Positions 33,594-47,709 of a stretch of 64,000 nucleotides of DNA are shown here, in pieces (the stretch's first letter is position 1; each line of letters opens with the position of its first letter). This stretch comes from Rhodopseudomonas infernalis. GTDB taxonomy: Bacteria > Pseudomonadota > Alphaproteobacteria > Rhizobiales > Xanthobacteraceae. A model generated the notes under the pieces. It had not been told where the DNA came from, searched no databases, and was given only the letters and a program-made list of their open reading frames with translations. Location: positions 1-64,000 of the forward strand of contig NZ_JAJNAL010000010.1 of NCBI RefSeq assembly GCF_022271405.1, written 5' to 3'. The position numbers and the translations under genes were made by a program.

Positions 33594-34455
33594 TATCCTC
33601 GGCGCTCAGCGAGCGGTCGAGGTCGGCGATCAGGCGGTTGGCCTGGCGGAGACGGATGCGGTCGAGAGCGTTGCGGATCGAGCGGGCGTTGGCGAACAAC
33701 GGCTGGGTTTTGCGGATGCCGATGTAGCGCTCGAAAGCAGCCTTCGCTTCGGGGGCGAAGTGATAATTCTGCTCGTTCAGCATGCCTTCGGCGATCGTCA
33801 GCAGCTCGCCGTCGGTGTAGTCCGGAAAGTCGATGTGGTGCGCGATGCGGGAGCGGAAGCCCGGATTGCTGGCGAAGAACTTCTCCATCCGGTCGGCATA
33901 GCCGGCAAGGATCACCACCAGATCGTCGCGCTGGTTCTCCATCACTTGCAGCAGGATCTCGATCGCTTCCTGGCCGTAGTCGCGCTCGTTCTCCGGGCGA
34001 TACAGATAATAAGCCTCGTCGATGAACAGCACGCCGCCCATCGCCTTCTTCAGCACCTCCTTGGTCTTCGGTGCGGTGTGGCCGATATATTGCCCGACCA
34101 GTTCGTCGCGCGTCACCGACACGACGTGACCACGCCGCACGAAGCCGAGCCGGTGAAGGATCGACGCAATGCGCAGCGCCACCGTGGTCTTGCCGGTGCC
34201 GGGATTGCCGGTGAACGACATGTGCAGCGTCGGATTGCCGGTCGCGAGCCCCATCCGCTTGCGTAAGCGTTCGACCAACAGCAGCGCGGCGATCTCTCGG
34301 ATTCGCGTCTTCACGGGCTTGAGCCCGATCAGCTCGCGATCGAGTTGATCGAGAACCTCGCCGATGCCGACGGCTTCAAACTCGGCACGGAGGTCGACGC
34401 GCTCGGGCGGCGTGTCGCTCTCGTTGGTGGCTGCAGCAGGCGTGTCCACAATCAC
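33535..34455 (-). CDS. cbbX: CbbX, red-type RuBisCO activase
   Basis: 306-residue AAA+ protein: Walker A GNPGTGKT, Walker [13 protein letters not shown], and [10 protein letters not shown] downstream. CbbX remodels inhibited red-type form I RuBisCO, pulling on the CbbL C-terminus, and needs RuBP as effector. The start overlaps the cbbS stop by 4 bases, and the 3' end overlaps the convergent LysR frame. Confidence 0.96.
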   Translation of the reverse strand: MIVDTPAAATNESDTPPERVDLRAEFEAVGIGEVLDQLDRELIGLKPVKTRIREIAALLLVERLRKRMGLATGNPTLHMSFTGNPGTGKTTVALRIASILHRLGFVRRGHVVSVTRDELVGQYIGHTAPKTKEVLKKAMGGVLFIDEAYYLYRPENERDYGQEAIEILLQVMENQRDDLVVILAGYADRMEKFFASNPGFRSRIAHHIDFPDYTDGELLTIAEGMLNEQNYHFAPEAKAAFERYIGIRKTQPLFANARSIRNALDRIRLRQANRLIADLDRSLSAEDIMTIEAGDVLASRVFGKGG

Positions 34456-34874
34456 TCTCCGTAGCGGCGGCCTTCAGGCTTGTCGGCCGAATAGGCGCGC
34501 GTGGTGTAGCGCATGTTGCGGCCGTCGACTTCCTGGCGGTCGAGCCGGAAGCCGGGCTCCTCCTTCGGTCGATTGACGATGAAGGACAGCCGCACCGACT
34601 CCCAGCCGTGCGAGGAGTCGAACGCCGACAGCCGGATGTAGCGGTCGCCGTAAACCTTGCGGCATTCGGCCAGCTCCATCATCACGCCGGCCGCGTCCTG
34701 CAGGTCGAACATCGGCAGCCCCCACATGTCCCAATAGGTGTTGCGGGGATGCGGGTCGTCGGTGAATTCGAGGTTCACCGCCCAGCCCTTGCCGAGCGCA
34801 TATTGCACCTGCGCGGCGATCTGCTCGTCGGTGAGATCGGGCAGGAACGAGAAACAGCCTTGGGTCACGCGCAT
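34452..34874 (-). CDS. cbbS: RuBisCO small subunit, form I
   Basis: 140 residues. Family features include [28 protein letters not shown] and [12 protein letters not shown]. The longer C-terminal extension is typical of red-type small subunits. AAGGAG lies 6 bases before the ATG. A 96-base palindromic repeat separates it from cbbL. Confidence 0.96.
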   Translation of the reverse strand: MRVTQGCFSFLPDLTDEQIAAQVQYALGKGWAVNLEFTDDPHPRNTYWDMWGLPMFDLQDAAGVMMELAECRKVYGDRYIRLSAFDSSHGWESVRLSFIVNRPKEEPGFRLDRQEVDGRNMRYTTRAYSADKPEGRRYGE

Positions 34875-34914
34875 GAATTGCTCCTTATTTTTTGGGCGAA
34901 CGATCTCCGGGGCC

Positions 34915-35010
34915 GTCATTGCGAGCGAAGCGAAGCAATCCAGAAGCGAGGCATCCAGAAGCGTAGTGCATGCGGCTGGATTGCTTCGTCGCTTCGCTCC
35001 TCGCAATGAC
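34915..35010. repeat. REP-like palindrome between cbbL and cbbS
   Basis: Begins GTCATTGCGAGCGAAGCG and ends CGCTTCGCTCCTCGCAATGAC (core). It belongs to the same family as copies at 9769, 10964 and 24106. It starts 2 bases after the cbbL stop and would form a long hairpin in the cbbLS transcript. Confidence 0.85.
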
Positions 35011-35012
35011 GA

Positions 35013-36624
<1,612 letters not shown>

Positions 36625-36647
36625 CTTCGACATCGCCAAAGTAAATA

Positions 36648-39326
36648 TTATGAGGCGACGGATTGCAGCGCTTCGAGCTCGGCCTTCGCGTTGTCGATTG
36701 CGATTTGGAGCGTGACATAGAGCTCCGGCACGTCGTGCGCGTGCTCGCTGCACGCCATCTCCATGCGGCGACAGGCTTCGGCGAGCTGGACGAAGCCGAG
36801 TTGACCGGCGAGCGAGATCGTCTTGTGGGCGATCGCTCCGAGCGCCTCGCGCTCCGCCGGGTCGAACGCGCCGATGCCGGGGGCGACGGCTGGCTCGTCG
36901 TGAGGCGCGCGCGGCTCCATCCGGGCGATCGTCTCGGACAGTTGCGCCGCAAAGCCCGCGATCACCTGATCGTCTGCAAACAGCCTGAGGTCGTCGAGCG
37001 CATCCTGATCGCGGACCGGCAGATCCGGTCCGGCTGCCGATGGCGCCAACGGCACGGACGGCAGGTTCGCGACGCCACCATCAATCCATCGGGCCACACA
37101 GGCGAGTAGTTCGACGCGATTGATCGGCTTGCCGAGATGGTCATCCATGCCCGCCGCCTTGTAGCGCGCGACCTGTTCGGGAAGAACGTTCGCCGTCAGT
37201 GCGATGATCGGGACCGTGCTCGGGCCGACGCCTCTCGCGCGGATCCGCCGGGTTGCCTCCAGCCCGTCCATCTCGCCCATCTGCACGTCCATGAAGATCA
37301 GATCGTAGACGCGACTGCTGGTCATGGCGATCGCCGTGCTGCCGCTGTCCGCCAAATCGACCTGGTGCCCCGCCCTGCAGAGCATGGTCCTGCAGAGATC
37401 GCGGTTCATCTCGACATCGTCGACCACGAGAATCCGGGCGCGCCTGCTGCTCTGAACCGGCGCGTCGTGCCTGTCGATGTCGATCTGCTCGGCGACCGGC
37501 AGGTCGATTTCGAACGCGAAGGTGCTGCCTATTCCAGGCTCGCTCTCGATTTTCAGCTCCCCCTGCATGGCGTGAACGATGCGCTGCGAAATCGCCAGGC
37601 CGAGACCGGTGCCCCCGTATTTGCGCGAGATCGTCTCGTCGGCCTGGCTGAACCTTTTGAAGAGCCCGTTCTGCTCATCCGGCGAGATGCCGATGCCGGT
37701 GTCGGTCACGGCAATCCGCAGACGAACGACATCGTCGACCCGCGACACGCAGGACACGATCAGTTCGACCGAGCCGGCCGCAGTGAACTTGACGGCGTTG
37801 TTCATCAGGTTCAGCAGCACCTGCCGCAGCCGTGCAGCGTCTCCGATCAGGACAGGCAATGTGGAACGCGTCGCCGCGATCAGTCTGAGGCCTTTTTCAT
37901 CGGCCTTCGGCTCGATGATCGAGGCGCAATTCGCGATCAGCTCCGGGATATAGAGCGGCTTGCTCTCCAGCTTCACGCCGCAGGCCTCGATCTTCGAGAA
38001 GTCGAGAATGTCGTCGATGATGACACGCAGCGAGTCGCTGGCCTCGAAGATCCGGGTCACCTGACGGCGGGTGTCCGGAGCAAGCGTCTGGTCTTCCAGC
38101 AAGAGATCGGAGTATCCGATGATCCCGTTCAGCGGGGTGCGGATTTCGTGGCTCATATTGGCGAGAAAATCCGCCTTGGCGGCACTCGCCTGCTCGGCGG
38201 TCGCGCGTGCGGCCTTGAGTTCGTCCTCGTATTTGAGCTGCTCGGTCAGATCGATCGCGATTCCGAGAACGCCCAGATTGGTTCCATCTTTCGACCGCAG
38301 CAGACTGAGAGTCAGCCGCACGGGAATGCGGTTGCCCTGTCGGTCGATATAGGTCCAGACCGCGGTGTCCGGATCGTTGCGTGCGAGCCGCGCCCGAAGC
38401 ACGCCGGCGTTGGAGGCGACATGCACTCCTTCGCTTCGCATCGCTGCGGCGCGCTCCGCGAGTTCGTCGGGATCGTGAAACAGCATTGCGGTGGCTTGGC
38501 CGATCATCTCCTGCGCCTTGTAGCCCAGCATCCGTTCGGCGGCCGGGTTGAACAACGTGATCGTCCCCGAGACGTCGGTCGCGATCACCGCATAGGCGGC
38601 GCGTTCGAGGATGGCGGTTTGCAGCGTCAGGGTTTTCTCGAGCTGCGCGGTTCGCTCGGCGACCTGCCGTTCGAGCGAGGCGTTGAGATTGTGGATCTCT
38701 CTCTCGGCCTGCACCAGGTCGGTGATGTCGCGCGCGGAGGCCGCCATCCCGATCAACGTGCCGTCATCCGAGCGCATCGGCGAGATGCTCACGGCGACAT
38801 CGACCAGGTCTCCGTTCGCCTTTCGTCGCTTGGTCCAAAGATAGGCGAAGCAGGTCCCGTCCTGCATGCCGGCGAGCATCTGCCGCTCTTCCTCCCGAAG
38901 TTCGTCGGGAACGATCAGGTCGCTCGCGTTCCGGCCGATCGCCTGATCGGCGGTGTAACCGAACAGCAGCTCCGCCGCCTTGTTCCAGCTCAGCACGGAG
39001 CCGTCCAAGGACTTGCCGACGATCGCGTAACTCGAGCACTCCACGATCGCCGCCAGATGCGCGTAGTGACGCGTTCGCGCATTGCGCCGTTCGAACCGCG
39101 TCAGATGCAGCTCGATCAGGCCGGCGATCAGCAGGCCGATCGCTAACGAACTCGCCAAGATCCACCACGGGATATCGAGTGCCCAGCTGCCCAGCGCTTC
39201 CCATGACGGCACATCGGCGGACGCGATGCGTCCGGCCACGACGCTCAGGGCGACGATCACGGCGGCACCGCCGAGACGGACGACAAAACGCGCGCTTCTG
39301 CCGCCAGCTGGACGTCGGGTCGGCAT
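36648..39326 (-). CDS. cbbSR: hybrid sensor kinase of the CbbRRS-type system
   Basis: About 892 residues from the ATG at 39326 (an earlier start at 39422 would overlap the upstream gene). Order: two membrane segments near the N-terminus, PAS domains ([27 protein letters not shown]), HisKA with [17 protein letters not shown], an HATPase domain with [10 protein letters not shown], a receiver with [10 protein letters not shown] and [11 protein letters not shown], and a C-terminal Hpt-like domain ([12 protein letters not shown]). This matches R. palustris CbbSR, which modulates CbbR-dependent cbbLS expression. It is encoded between cbbL and two response regulator genes. Confidence 0.9.
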   Translation of the reverse strand: MPTRRPAGGRSARFVVRLGGAAVIVALSVVAGRIASADVPSWEALGSWALDIPWWILASSLAIGLLIAGLIELHLTRFERRNARTRHYAHLAAIVECSSYAIVGKSLDGSVLSWNKAAELLFGYTADQAIGRNASDLIVPDELREEERQMLAGMQDGTCFAYLWTKRRKANGDLVDVAVSISPMRSDDGTLIGMAASARDITDLVQAEREIHNLNASLERQVAERTAQLEKTLTLQTAILERAAYAVIATDVSGTITLFNPAAERMLGYKAQEMIGQATAMLFHDPDELAERAAAMRSEGVHVASNAGVLRARLARNDPDTAVWTYIDRQGNRIPVRLTLSLLRSKDGTNLGVLGIAIDLTEQLKYEDELKAARATAEQASAAKADFLANMSHEIRTPLNGIIGYSDLLLEDQTLAPDTRRQVTRIFEASDSLRVIIDDILDFSKIEACGVKLESKPLYIPELIANCASIIEPKADEKGLRLIAATRSTLPVLIGDAARLRQVLLNLMNNAVKFTAAGSVELIVSCVSRVDDVVRLRIAVTDTGIGISPDEQNGLFKRFSQADETISRKYGGTGLGLAISQRIVHAMQGELKIESEPGIGSTFAFEIDLPVAEQIDIDRHDAPVQSSRRARILVVDDVEMNRDLCRTMLCRAGHQVDLADSGSTAIAMTSSRVYDLIFMDVQMGEMDGLEATRRIRARGVGPSTVPIIALTANVLPEQVARYKAAGMDDHLGKPINRVELLACVARWIDGGVANLPSVPLAPSAAGPDLPVRDQDALDDLRLFADDQVIAGFAAQLSETIARMEPRAPHDEPAVAPGIGAFDPAEREALGAIAHKTISLAGQLGFVQLAEACRRMEMACSEHAHDVPELYVTLQIAIDNAKAELEALQSVAS

Positions 39327-39385
39327 CGGCGCGCCTTCGAACTTTCGCTTCGCTGGATCCAGGCGAATCACGATCGGAACTCGTG

Positions 39386-40222
39386 CTAAGCCGCCGGATC
39401 TCGTTTCGGACCGGCACAGCAATAATGCTGGATGGTCTCGAACAATCCGCTGACGTCGAACGACTTCTTGAAAATGCCGATGGCGCCGGGATAGCCCAGC
39501 ACGTCGCGCTTCAGCAGCTTCTCGGTCGAGAGGTCGAGGTCTTTGGCGCTCAGCACGATCACCGGAATTAGGGCGGTCGCCGGATAGCTGCGCAGCCGGG
39601 TGATCAGGAAGTCGGCGTCACCCTCCGGCATGTGATAATCCGTCACGACCACGCTCGGAAAATGACCGGCCGCAAGACGCAGTGCGCGCGCGGCGTTCGG
39701 AGCAAACAGCACGTCGATGCCGAGCTTTTTGAGACGGCTGGCGAGGAATTGGCCGACCTGCTCGTCATCGTCGACCACCAGCACCCGCGGCTGCGTCGGC
39801 ACCTCCTTTGCGGCTGCTGCCAACGCGTCTGTTTCCGTGGCGATCGCTTCCGCCATCTGCGGAAATATCTCGATGAGCGCACGGCTGATGTCGAGCCAGA
39901 AATCGGTTCGCTTGCAGGCGAGGAACATTCCCATCGCTTCGCAGCGCTCCAGGGTCTCCGCGCTCGATACACCGGTGACGACGATCACGTCGACCGGAGG
40001 CCCACCGGGCTCGAGCAGATGGAACGACGCCGTCAGTCCATCCAGCTCCGGCATGTTGACGTCGACGATAATCAGATCAGGTGACGTCCGCCGCGCCTTC
40101 AGCAACATCTGCAAGCCGTTTGTCGCGGTATCGACTTCGAAGCCCATTCTCCGGCACCGCGTCGACAGGGCCTTCAAGATTGCCGGGTCATCGTCCGCAA
40201 TCAAAATCCTACGCGCACTCAT
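39386..40222 (-). CDS. cbbRR1: response regulator with two receiver domains (CbbRR1)
   Basis: 278 residues without a DNA-binding domain. First receiver: RILIADDDPAI, IIVDVNMPELDG. Second receiver from about residue 145: RVLVVDDDEQV and VVVTDYHMPEGD. The two-receiver form fits CbbRR1 of the R. palustris CbbRRS system. It overlaps the end of the next regulator gene by 4 bases and precedes the sensor kinase. Confidence 0.9.
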   Translation of the reverse strand: MSARRILIADDDPAILKALSTRCRRMGFEVDTATNGLQMLLKARRTSPDLIIVDVNMPELDGLTASFHLLEPGGPPVDVIVVTGVSSAETLERCEAMGMFLACKRTDFWLDISRALIEIFPQMAEAIATETDALAAAAKEVPTQPRVLVVDDDEQVGQFLASRLKKLGIDVLFAPNAARALRLAAGHFPSVVVTDYHMPEGDADFLITRLRSYPATALIPVIVLSAKDLDLSTEKLLKRDVLGYPGAIGIFKKSFDVSGLFETIQHYCCAGPKRDPAA

Positions 40223-40932
40223 TCGAATCTCTCCGGCGTCGTCGATTGTTCGGACTTCGGCTGGTTGTCGCGATCGAGCACCTCCAGCAGATCATCGAGG
40301 CGGGTCACCACGTCGCTGCTCGCCGTCGTTCCGCGCGTAAAGGCATCGAGCACGCGTTCCAACCGCGCGGCTGTCTCACTGATCGAATCGTAACCGTACA
40401 GGCCGGCCACGCCGGCCAGCTTGTGCACGACATCGCGCATCGGCGCGGCGGAGTCTCCAGCCGCAAAGACGGCCCGAAGTTCCCGGAGGGTGGCGGCATC
40501 GTCACTCAGCCGACGCCCGATATCCACGTCCGGCGGCATGACATCCTCTTGATCCATGGCTGTGAGATCGAGGTACTTGCGAACACTGCCGATGAGGTCG
40601 CGCAGGTTGAACGGCTTGAAGATGACGCCCGACACGCCGCACGACATGAATTGAGCGACATGATTTTGTCGGCTGCGGGAGGTCGTAAAGACCACCGGAA
40701 TGCCCCGCGTGGCCGTTCGATTGCGCAACCGTTCGAGCAACTCCAGACCACCGATACCCGGCATCGAGACGTCACTCAGGATCAGATCCGGAAGCCATTC
40801 CGTGACCGCCTGCATCCCCTCTTCGCAGGAGAGACAGCCCTTGGTTTCCAGACTCGGATCGAGCGACAGCACCACGGAAACGATTTTTAACATCGCTGGA
40901 TCGTCGTCGATATGGAGAATGCGACTCCTCAC
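40219..40932 (-). CDS. cbbRR2: response regulator with Hpt domain (CbbRR2)
   Basis: About 237 residues from a GTG at 40932 with an AGGGGG ribosome site 6 bases upstream. The receiver domain (ILHIDDDPAML, LILSDVSMPGIGG) fills the first half; the C-terminal half has an Hpt-like helix bundle with VVHKLAGVAGLYGY. No DNA-binding domain is present. It is first in the three-gene phosphorelay unit and divergent from cbbR across about 500 bases. Confidence 0.88.
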   Translation of the reverse strand: MRSRILHIDDDPAMLKIVSVVLSLDPSLETKGCLSCEEGMQAVTEWLPDLILSDVSMPGIGGLELLERLRNRTATRGIPVVFTTSRSRQNHVAQFMSCGVSGVIFKPFNLRDLIGSVRKYLDLTAMDQEDVMPPDVDIGRRLSDDAATLRELRAVFAAGDSAAPMRDVVHKLAGVAGLYGYDSISETAARLERVLDAFTRGTTASSDVVTRLDDLLEVLDRDNQPKSEQSTTPERFE

Positions 40933-41085
40933 GAAGCCCCCTGTCCGCGGTTCAGCCGGCGGTAGACGCAACAAGTAATTCGATTAGTTTTGTAATCACA
41001 TCGCCCGCGATAACTCTGATCGTCGGCAAGCTAATTTCTCGTTTAGATGACGGCGATTCTCGTCGAACGGGAAGATATTTCGCCG

Positions 41086-41240
41086 CTACTCGTCATTGAA
41101 CGAGGATACGTCGTAATCGATGAAGTTCACGGATTTGTACGAGGTCACCAGCGTCTGGCCGTTCCAAGACCAACGGCTTCGACTTTGACCGGGCTGCCGG
41201 TCGATGTGCACCGGAAGCTCTCCGGTCAGCCAGCAAGTAA
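41086..41240 (-). pseudogene. possible gene remnant (3' end of an unknown CDS)
   Basis: On the minus strand one frame reads LTGELPVHIDRQ...WNGQTLVTSYKSV then NFIDYDVSSFNDE and a TAG at 41086-41088. The codon use looks coding, but there is no start, and the frame has no continuation upstream. It may be the tail of a decayed gene between cbbRR2 and cbbR. I recognise no family; chance is possible. The remaining gap (40933-41428) is likely to hold both divergent promoters. Confidence 0.3.
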
Positions 41241-41428
41241 TTGACGATGACAAACTATCAGGATCGCAACGCCGCCTGCAGAATCACTTCTGCCATCGGC
41301 TTCAGGTCGCAGCCGGACCAATTCGGATCCTCGTGATCGCAGCCCGGTGTTCACCAGCCTGATCAATGTTGACCGTCCTCGGGGAATAGCCGACACTCCG
41401 TCAACGTCCCCGCACGCAGTCATTGTTG

Positions 41429-42409
41429 ATGAGTCGCCCCTTCAGAGCAGTTTCGATCCGGCAGCTCCGCGCACTTGCGGCCCTGGCAGAGACCGGTAGC
41501 ATCACGGCGGCGGCAAACAAGCTGCATCTGACCCAGCCGGCGGTCACGCTGCAGCTGCGCAATCTACAGGCGCTCGCCGGCATCCCGCTGATTCAGCGGC
41601 GCAGCGACGGCATGCAGCTCACCGATGCCGGGCTCGAAGTGCTGGCGCTGAGCGAGCGGATCGAGGCCGCGATAGCCGCATGCGACACGTCGCTGGAGAT
41701 GATCGCCGGCAAAACCGCGGGGCGGATCTCGATCGGCGCGGTGTCGACCGCAAAGTACTTCGTGCCCTTTGCGATCTCGGGATTTCTCAAGCTCAACCCG
41801 AAGATAGACGTCCGGCTGTTCATCGGCAATCGGCAGGAGATCGGCTCGGCGCTGCGCGGCTACGAACTCGACATCGCCATCATGGGACGGCCGCCGGTCG
41901 ACCTCGAAGTCGAGACCCATCTGATCGGGGACCACCCGCACGTCATCATCGCGCCGACCGCGCATCGGCTGGCGCGCAAATCCGACGTCGCGCTCACCGA
42001 ACTCGCCGGTGAGACGTTCCTTACCCGCGAGCCGGGCTCAGGGACGCGGAGCCTGATGGAGCAGCTCTTCGGCAGTGCCGGCATCCGGCCAACCATCGGC
42101 ATGGAGATGGGCAGCAACGAGACCATCAAGCAGGCAGTGATCGCCGGCCTCGGCATCGCCTTCCTGTCCGCCCACACGGTCGCAACCGAGCTCGACGAAA
42201 GGCGGCTCGTGATCCTCGACGTCGTCGGGCTGCCTGTTGTGCGGCAATGGTACGTCGTCACGCGCAACGACAAGGTGCTGCTGCCGCCGGCGCGCGCGAT
42301 GCTCGACTTCCTGAAGGCCGAGGGCCCGCAATTCCTGCCGCGAACCGACCGGCGAATGCGCCTGACGCGCCCGTCCGCGCCGCCCGCCGGGCATCGCATC
42401 AAGCGTTGA
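41429..42409 (+). CDS. cbbR: CbbR, LysR-type regulator of Calvin cycle genes
   Basis: 326 residues. The winged helix contains IRQLRALAALAETGSITAAA and LTQPAVTLQLRNLQ; the effector domain carries TAKYFVPFAISGFL and PGSGTRSLMEQLF. These and the position divergent from the cbb regulators identify CbbR. It senses metabolites such as RuBP and activates cbbLS, with its activity modulated by the phosphorelay next door. The ATG at 41429 was chosen over two upstream TTG codons. Confidence 0.93.
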   Translation: MSRPFRAVSIRQLRALAALAETGSITAAANKLHLTQPAVTLQLRNLQALAGIPLIQRRSDGMQLTDAGLEVLALSERIEAAIAACDTSLEMIAGKTAGRISIGAVSTAKYFVPFAISGFLKLNPKIDVRLFIGNRQEIGSALRGYELDIAIMGRPPVDLEVETHLIGDHPHVIIAPTAHRLARKSDVALTELAGETFLTREPGSGTRSLMEQLFGSAGIRPTIGMEMGSNETIKQAVIAGLGIAFLSAHTVATELDERRLVILDVVGLPVVRQWYVVTRNDKVLLPPARAMLDFLKAEGPQFLPRTDRRMRLTRPSAPPAGHRIKR

Positions 42410-42494
42410 TGGCAGGCAGGACTGACGGAAAGCAGGACGAGAGCGCTTCATCGATTGATTGAAGCGACGCCGTCTCCTCTGGTGCGGAATCGTC

Positions 42495-42611
42495 CATCCT
42501 GAGGCGCGCGCGTAGCGCGACTCGAAGGATGCGGCAAAGGCGCCCGTGGCTCATCCTTCGAGGCTAGCAGCGTCGCGCAGAGCGCAGCACAGCGGGTACC
42601 TCGGGATGACG
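42495..42611. repeat. palindromic CATCCT...CGGGATGACG repeat
   Basis: Starts CCATCCTGAGGCGCGCGC and includes CTCGAAGGATG and its complement CATCCTTCGAG, ending ACCTCGGGATGACG. It lies between convergent cbbR and hemA in a 424-base gap with no gene, and a second short palindrome (GCCCGCCGGCC) occurs near 42738. These may act as bidirectional terminators. Confidence 0.65.
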
Positions 42612-42833
42612 GCAGCGATTCGATTAGAGGCAGAATCGCTCTAGCGACAGGCTCGTATAGGCTGACTCTGACGATCGGCCGCTGTATCTTGCCACAAATG
42701 CGCCGGCGCCGTTTTCGCAGTCTTTCCTCGGTCATGGCCCGCCGGCCATGACGAAGGTGAAGTCTCTCGGCGCGCCCAACTTGCCAGGCAAGCCTGGCGC
42801 ACGGCGAACCGCCGTTTGATCCGGGAGCGCGAC

Positions 42834-44045
42834 CTATGCGGCCTTGGCCAAACCGACCCGGGCCCAGATTTCACTGAGGGCCTGAACCAGATGCTCGATG
42901 TCGGCGTCGGTGTGCTGCGGCGACGGTGTGATGCGCAGCCGCTCGGTGCCGCGCGGCACCGTCGGGTAGTTGATCGGCTGCACGTAGATGCCGTAGCGGT
43001 CGATCAGCTCGTCGCTGATCTGCTTGCACAGCGCGGCGTCGCCGACCATCACCGGGACGATGTGGCTCGGGTTCGCCATGTGGGCCACGCCGGCCTGGTC
43101 GAGCCGCGCACGCAGCCGCGCCACGCGATCCTGATGGCGCTCACGCTCGGCCGAGCTGGCGCGCAGATGCTGGATGCTCGCCAGCGCGCCAGCCGCGACA
43201 GCTGGCGGCGGCGAGGTCGAGAAGATGAAGCCCGAGGCGAAACTGCGCACGAAGTCGCACACCGCAGCCGAGCCGGCGATATAGCCGCCGACCACGCCGA
43301 ACGCCTTCGCCAGCGTCCCCTCGATAATGGTCAGGCGATGGCTCAGCCCCTCGCGATCGGCGATGCCGCCGCCGTTCGGGCCATACAGGCCAACGCCATG
43401 GACTTCGTCCAGGTAGGTCATGGCGTTCGCGGCGTCGGCGACGTCGCAAATCTCGGCGATCGGCGCAACGTCGCCGTCCATCGAATAGACCGATTCGAAC
43501 GCCACCAGCTTAGGCGCGTGCGGATCGAGATCGGCCAGCTTGCGTTCGAGGTCGCGCGGATCGTTGTGGGCGAAGATACGCGTCTCGCTGCGGCTGTGAC
43601 GGATGCCTTCGATCATCGAGGCATGGTTCAACTCGTCCGACAGAATCACGCAGCCGGGCATCCGCGACGCCAGCGTCGACAGCGAGGCCCAGTTCGAGAC
43701 GTAACCGGAGGTGAACAGCAGCGCAGCTTCCTTGCCGTGGAGCGCGGCCAGCTCCTGCTCGAGCAGGACGTGATAGTGATTCGTTCCGGCAATATTGCGG
43801 GTGCCGCCGGCGCCGGCGCCGCAGCTGTCGAGCGCCTCGTGCATCGCCTTCAGCACCGCAGGGTGCTGGCCCATGCCGAGATAGTCGTTGGAGCACCACA
43901 CCGTGACGTCGCCGGTGCCGTCGGGCTTATAGTGCGTGGCGCGCGGGAACGAGCCCGCATGGCGCTCGAGATCGGCGAAGACGCGATACCGGCCCTCACG
44001 ATGCAGGCCTTCGAGCTGCCTGCGGAAATAGGCTTCGTAATTCAT
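42834..44045 (-). CDS. hemA: 5-aminolevulinate synthase
   Basis: 403 residues. This PLP enzyme joins glycine and succinyl-CoA to make 5-aminolevulinate, the first precursor of heme and bacteriochlorophyll. The PLP lysine is in [36 protein letters not shown] and [12 protein letters not shown] are typical. The ATG overlaps the puhE stop by 4 bases, so it is the last gene of the photosynthesis operon and is co-regulated with pigment synthesis. Confidence 0.97.
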   Translation of the reverse strand: MNYEAYFRRQLEGLHREGRYRVFADLERHAGSFPRATHYKPDGTGDVTVWCSNDYLGMGQHPAVLKAMHEALDSCGAGAGGTRNIAGTNHYHVLLEQELAALHGKEAALLFTSGYVSNWASLSTLASRMPGCVILSDELNHASMIEGIRHSRSETRIFAHNDPRDLERKLADLDPHAPKLVAFESVYSMDGDVAPIAEICDVADAANAMTYLDEVHGVGLYGPNGGGIADREGLSHRLTIIEGTLAKAFGVVGGYIAGSAAVCDFVRSFASGFIFSTSPPPAVAAGALASIQHLRASSAERERHQDRVARLRARLDQAGVAHMANPSHIVPVMVGDAALCKQISDELIDRYGIYVQPINYPTVPRGTERLRITPSPQHTDADIEHLVQALSEIWARVGLAKAA

Positions 44046-45115
44046 GACGTCCTCCCGTTGATCGTTGCGACCGGCTCGGCGGCGATGCCGACCCGGGCCG
44101 GAGCCAATCCGCTGCGCGGATGCTGTTCGAGGAAAGTCTGGCGAAACTGATCTTCGAGGCGCTGCCGGGCGCAGCTCGAGCGCACCTTGGGCGCTTCGTC
44201 CTTGCGAGCGGTCGGCAGCACCACGAGCTGCGGCCCGACCGCACTGCGGGCCTCAGCAGCGGCCTGCGGCGCTTCGGAAGCTTGCGTCGGCGCGGCATGC
44301 ACGGACGCAGCGGCAATGGTAGACGGATTCTGTTCCATGATGTTGCTCTCCGGCGAGAAAGCTGGACGGATGCCCCAACTCCAAAGCGTGATGGCGGGCA
44401 GTGGTAGCAGCATGAACCAATGTTCGACGACGCCAAGTGCGAACAAAGTCGATACCAGCGTCAGGCCGACGACTTCGGAGGGCGTATCGGCGACTTCGAC
44501 GATGCGCTGGATCATCACCACCAGCACGGCGGTGGCCGCGGTCACCGAGATCGGGAAGAACACACTCACCGGCTTACGCGCGAAATACGTCTTCAGAAAC
44601 TGGACCGCGTCCGGCATCAGTTCGTCATTGGTGACGGGAACACCGAGAAACAGATTGATCTTGGCACTCTGGCGCAGCACCCACAGTGCCAGATAGGTCC
44701 AGCGACCGACTTCGTTTTCGGCGCCGAGCGTCACCCACACCACGATGGCGCCACAGGCGAGCAGGCAGATCTCGTGATAAATGATCGCCTGCAGCGCGTA
44801 GCTGAAGCGAGCAAAACCCTTGGCATCCGGTGGACACGGCTCGGCCCGCGGCCCGGTCAGCCAACCGGACAGGAACGCGATTTCCTGGGCGCCCCACAGG
44901 AAGATGATGCAGCTGAACGCCATATAGGCCGCGCCGACGCTGGTGTCGTGCGCGGTGACTGACAGGCCGCACAGCGCGATCGTGAGCATCCCGCCCGCAC
45001 ACACCGCCCGGAGCAGCTCCGAGCGGCCGACGCTGCCAACCAGCAGCAGAACGGCACCGGTGGAAAACCACCAGACGAAGGCCGCGAAGATAGGTGGGCC
45101 GAGATAGGACACCAT
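44042..45115 (-). CDS. puhE: PuhE, photosynthetic complex assembly protein
   Basis: 357 residues. The first about 250 residues hold several membrane helices (for example [21 protein letters not shown] and [19 protein letters not shown]). The last about 100 residues are an Ala/Pro-rich soluble tail ending VATINGRTS, longer than is usual for the family. Found between acsF and hemA as in other purple bacteria. PuhE influences reaction centre assembly and pigment levels. Confidence 0.88.
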   Translation of the reverse strand: MVSYLGPPIFAAFVWWFSTGAVLLLVGSVGRSELLRAVCAGGMLTIALCGLSVTAHDTSVGAAYMAFSCIIFLWGAQEIAFLSGWLTGPRAEPCPPDAKGFARFSYALQAIIYHEICLLACGAIVVWVTLGAENEVGRWTYLALWVLRQSAKINLFLGVPVTNDELMPDAVQFLKTYFARKPVSVFFPISVTAATAVLVVMIQRIVEVADTPSEVVGLTLVSTLFALGVVEHWFMLLPLPAITLWSWGIRPAFSPESNIMEQNPSTIAAASVHAAPTQASEAPQAAAEARSAVGPQLVVLPTARKDEAPKVRSSCARQRLEDQFRQTFLEQHPRSGLAPARVGIAAEPVATINGRTS

Positions 45116-45127
45116 CGCGCTACTCTC

Positions 45128-47033
<1,906 letters not shown>

Positions 47034-47046
47034 CTCTCTCTCCGGT

Positions 47047-47709
47047 TCAAGCGACGGCAGTGGCCGTCGAGTTCGACAACGGGCCTTGAGCCGGTCCGCT
47101 GGTAGCCGTCTGAACGAGAGAAACTGCGGCGGGATCGAGCTGTGCCTTCACCGCCTCGGTGAGGATCGCAGCCACCTTTGCGACGTCGCTGACCGACGTC
47201 ATCATCGGCTCGGGTGCACGCAGACGCCATGGTCGAATGTGTGGCCACAGCAGAACGTAGGAGGTGCGTTTGGTATCGATGATCCGCAGCGGAATGTCGC
47301 CGCTTCCGTCGTGTCGTTCGTGGAGATCCGCGTTGGCGATCTTGCCGAGCGGAATGTTCAGCGTGATCGGCAGCGCCACCCCGGTCTGGATCAGCACGCG
47401 CTTGGAGGTGATGGTGTAGCAGCTCGCGCGGCGGAACAGATAGGTGAGCAGCGCCAGCAGTGCGAGACCGCCGATCGCCGGAAGGAGAAGCATCGCCGCG
47501 GACGCCGATGCTTCGCCGAGTGATTCACCGTTCGACCAGTTCGACCAGGCCTTCCACACGATCAGCAGGGCGAAATAGATCGCCACTGCCCGCATGTGGA
47601 AGGTCCGGATCGCCAACCCTTTGAAGGTCGGCTTCCCCTGCCAGAGAACGCGCTCTCCCTCCGGCAGTGGCGACGGAAGCTCACGAAATTGGCTGGGGGA
47701 GTCGGTCAT
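47047..47709 (-). CDS. puhB: PuhB, photosynthetic complex assembly protein
   Basis: 220 residues. Begins with a soluble segment LPEGERVLWQGKPTFKG, followed by hydrophobic helices and a PH-like domain (CYTITSKRVLIQTGVALPIT). PuhB is a membrane protein needed for efficient reaction-centre assembly. It overlaps puhA by 4 bases. Confidence 0.93.
   Translation of the reverse strand: MTDSPSQFRELPSPLPEGERVLWQGKPTFKGLAIRTFHMRAVAIYFALLIVWKAWSNWSNGESLGEASASAAMLLLPAIGGLALLALLTYLFRRASCYTITSKRVLIQTGVALPITLNIPLGKIANADLHERHDGSGDIPLRIIDTKRTSYVLLWPHIRPWRLRAPEPMMTSVSDVAKVAAILTEAVKAQLDPAAVSLVQTATSGPAQGPLSNSTATAVA

Noticed and set aside
41047-41244. A 65-residue plus-strand frame upstream of cbbR
   Set aside because: No recognisable motif or ribosome site; the opposite strand gives a more protein-like reading there.
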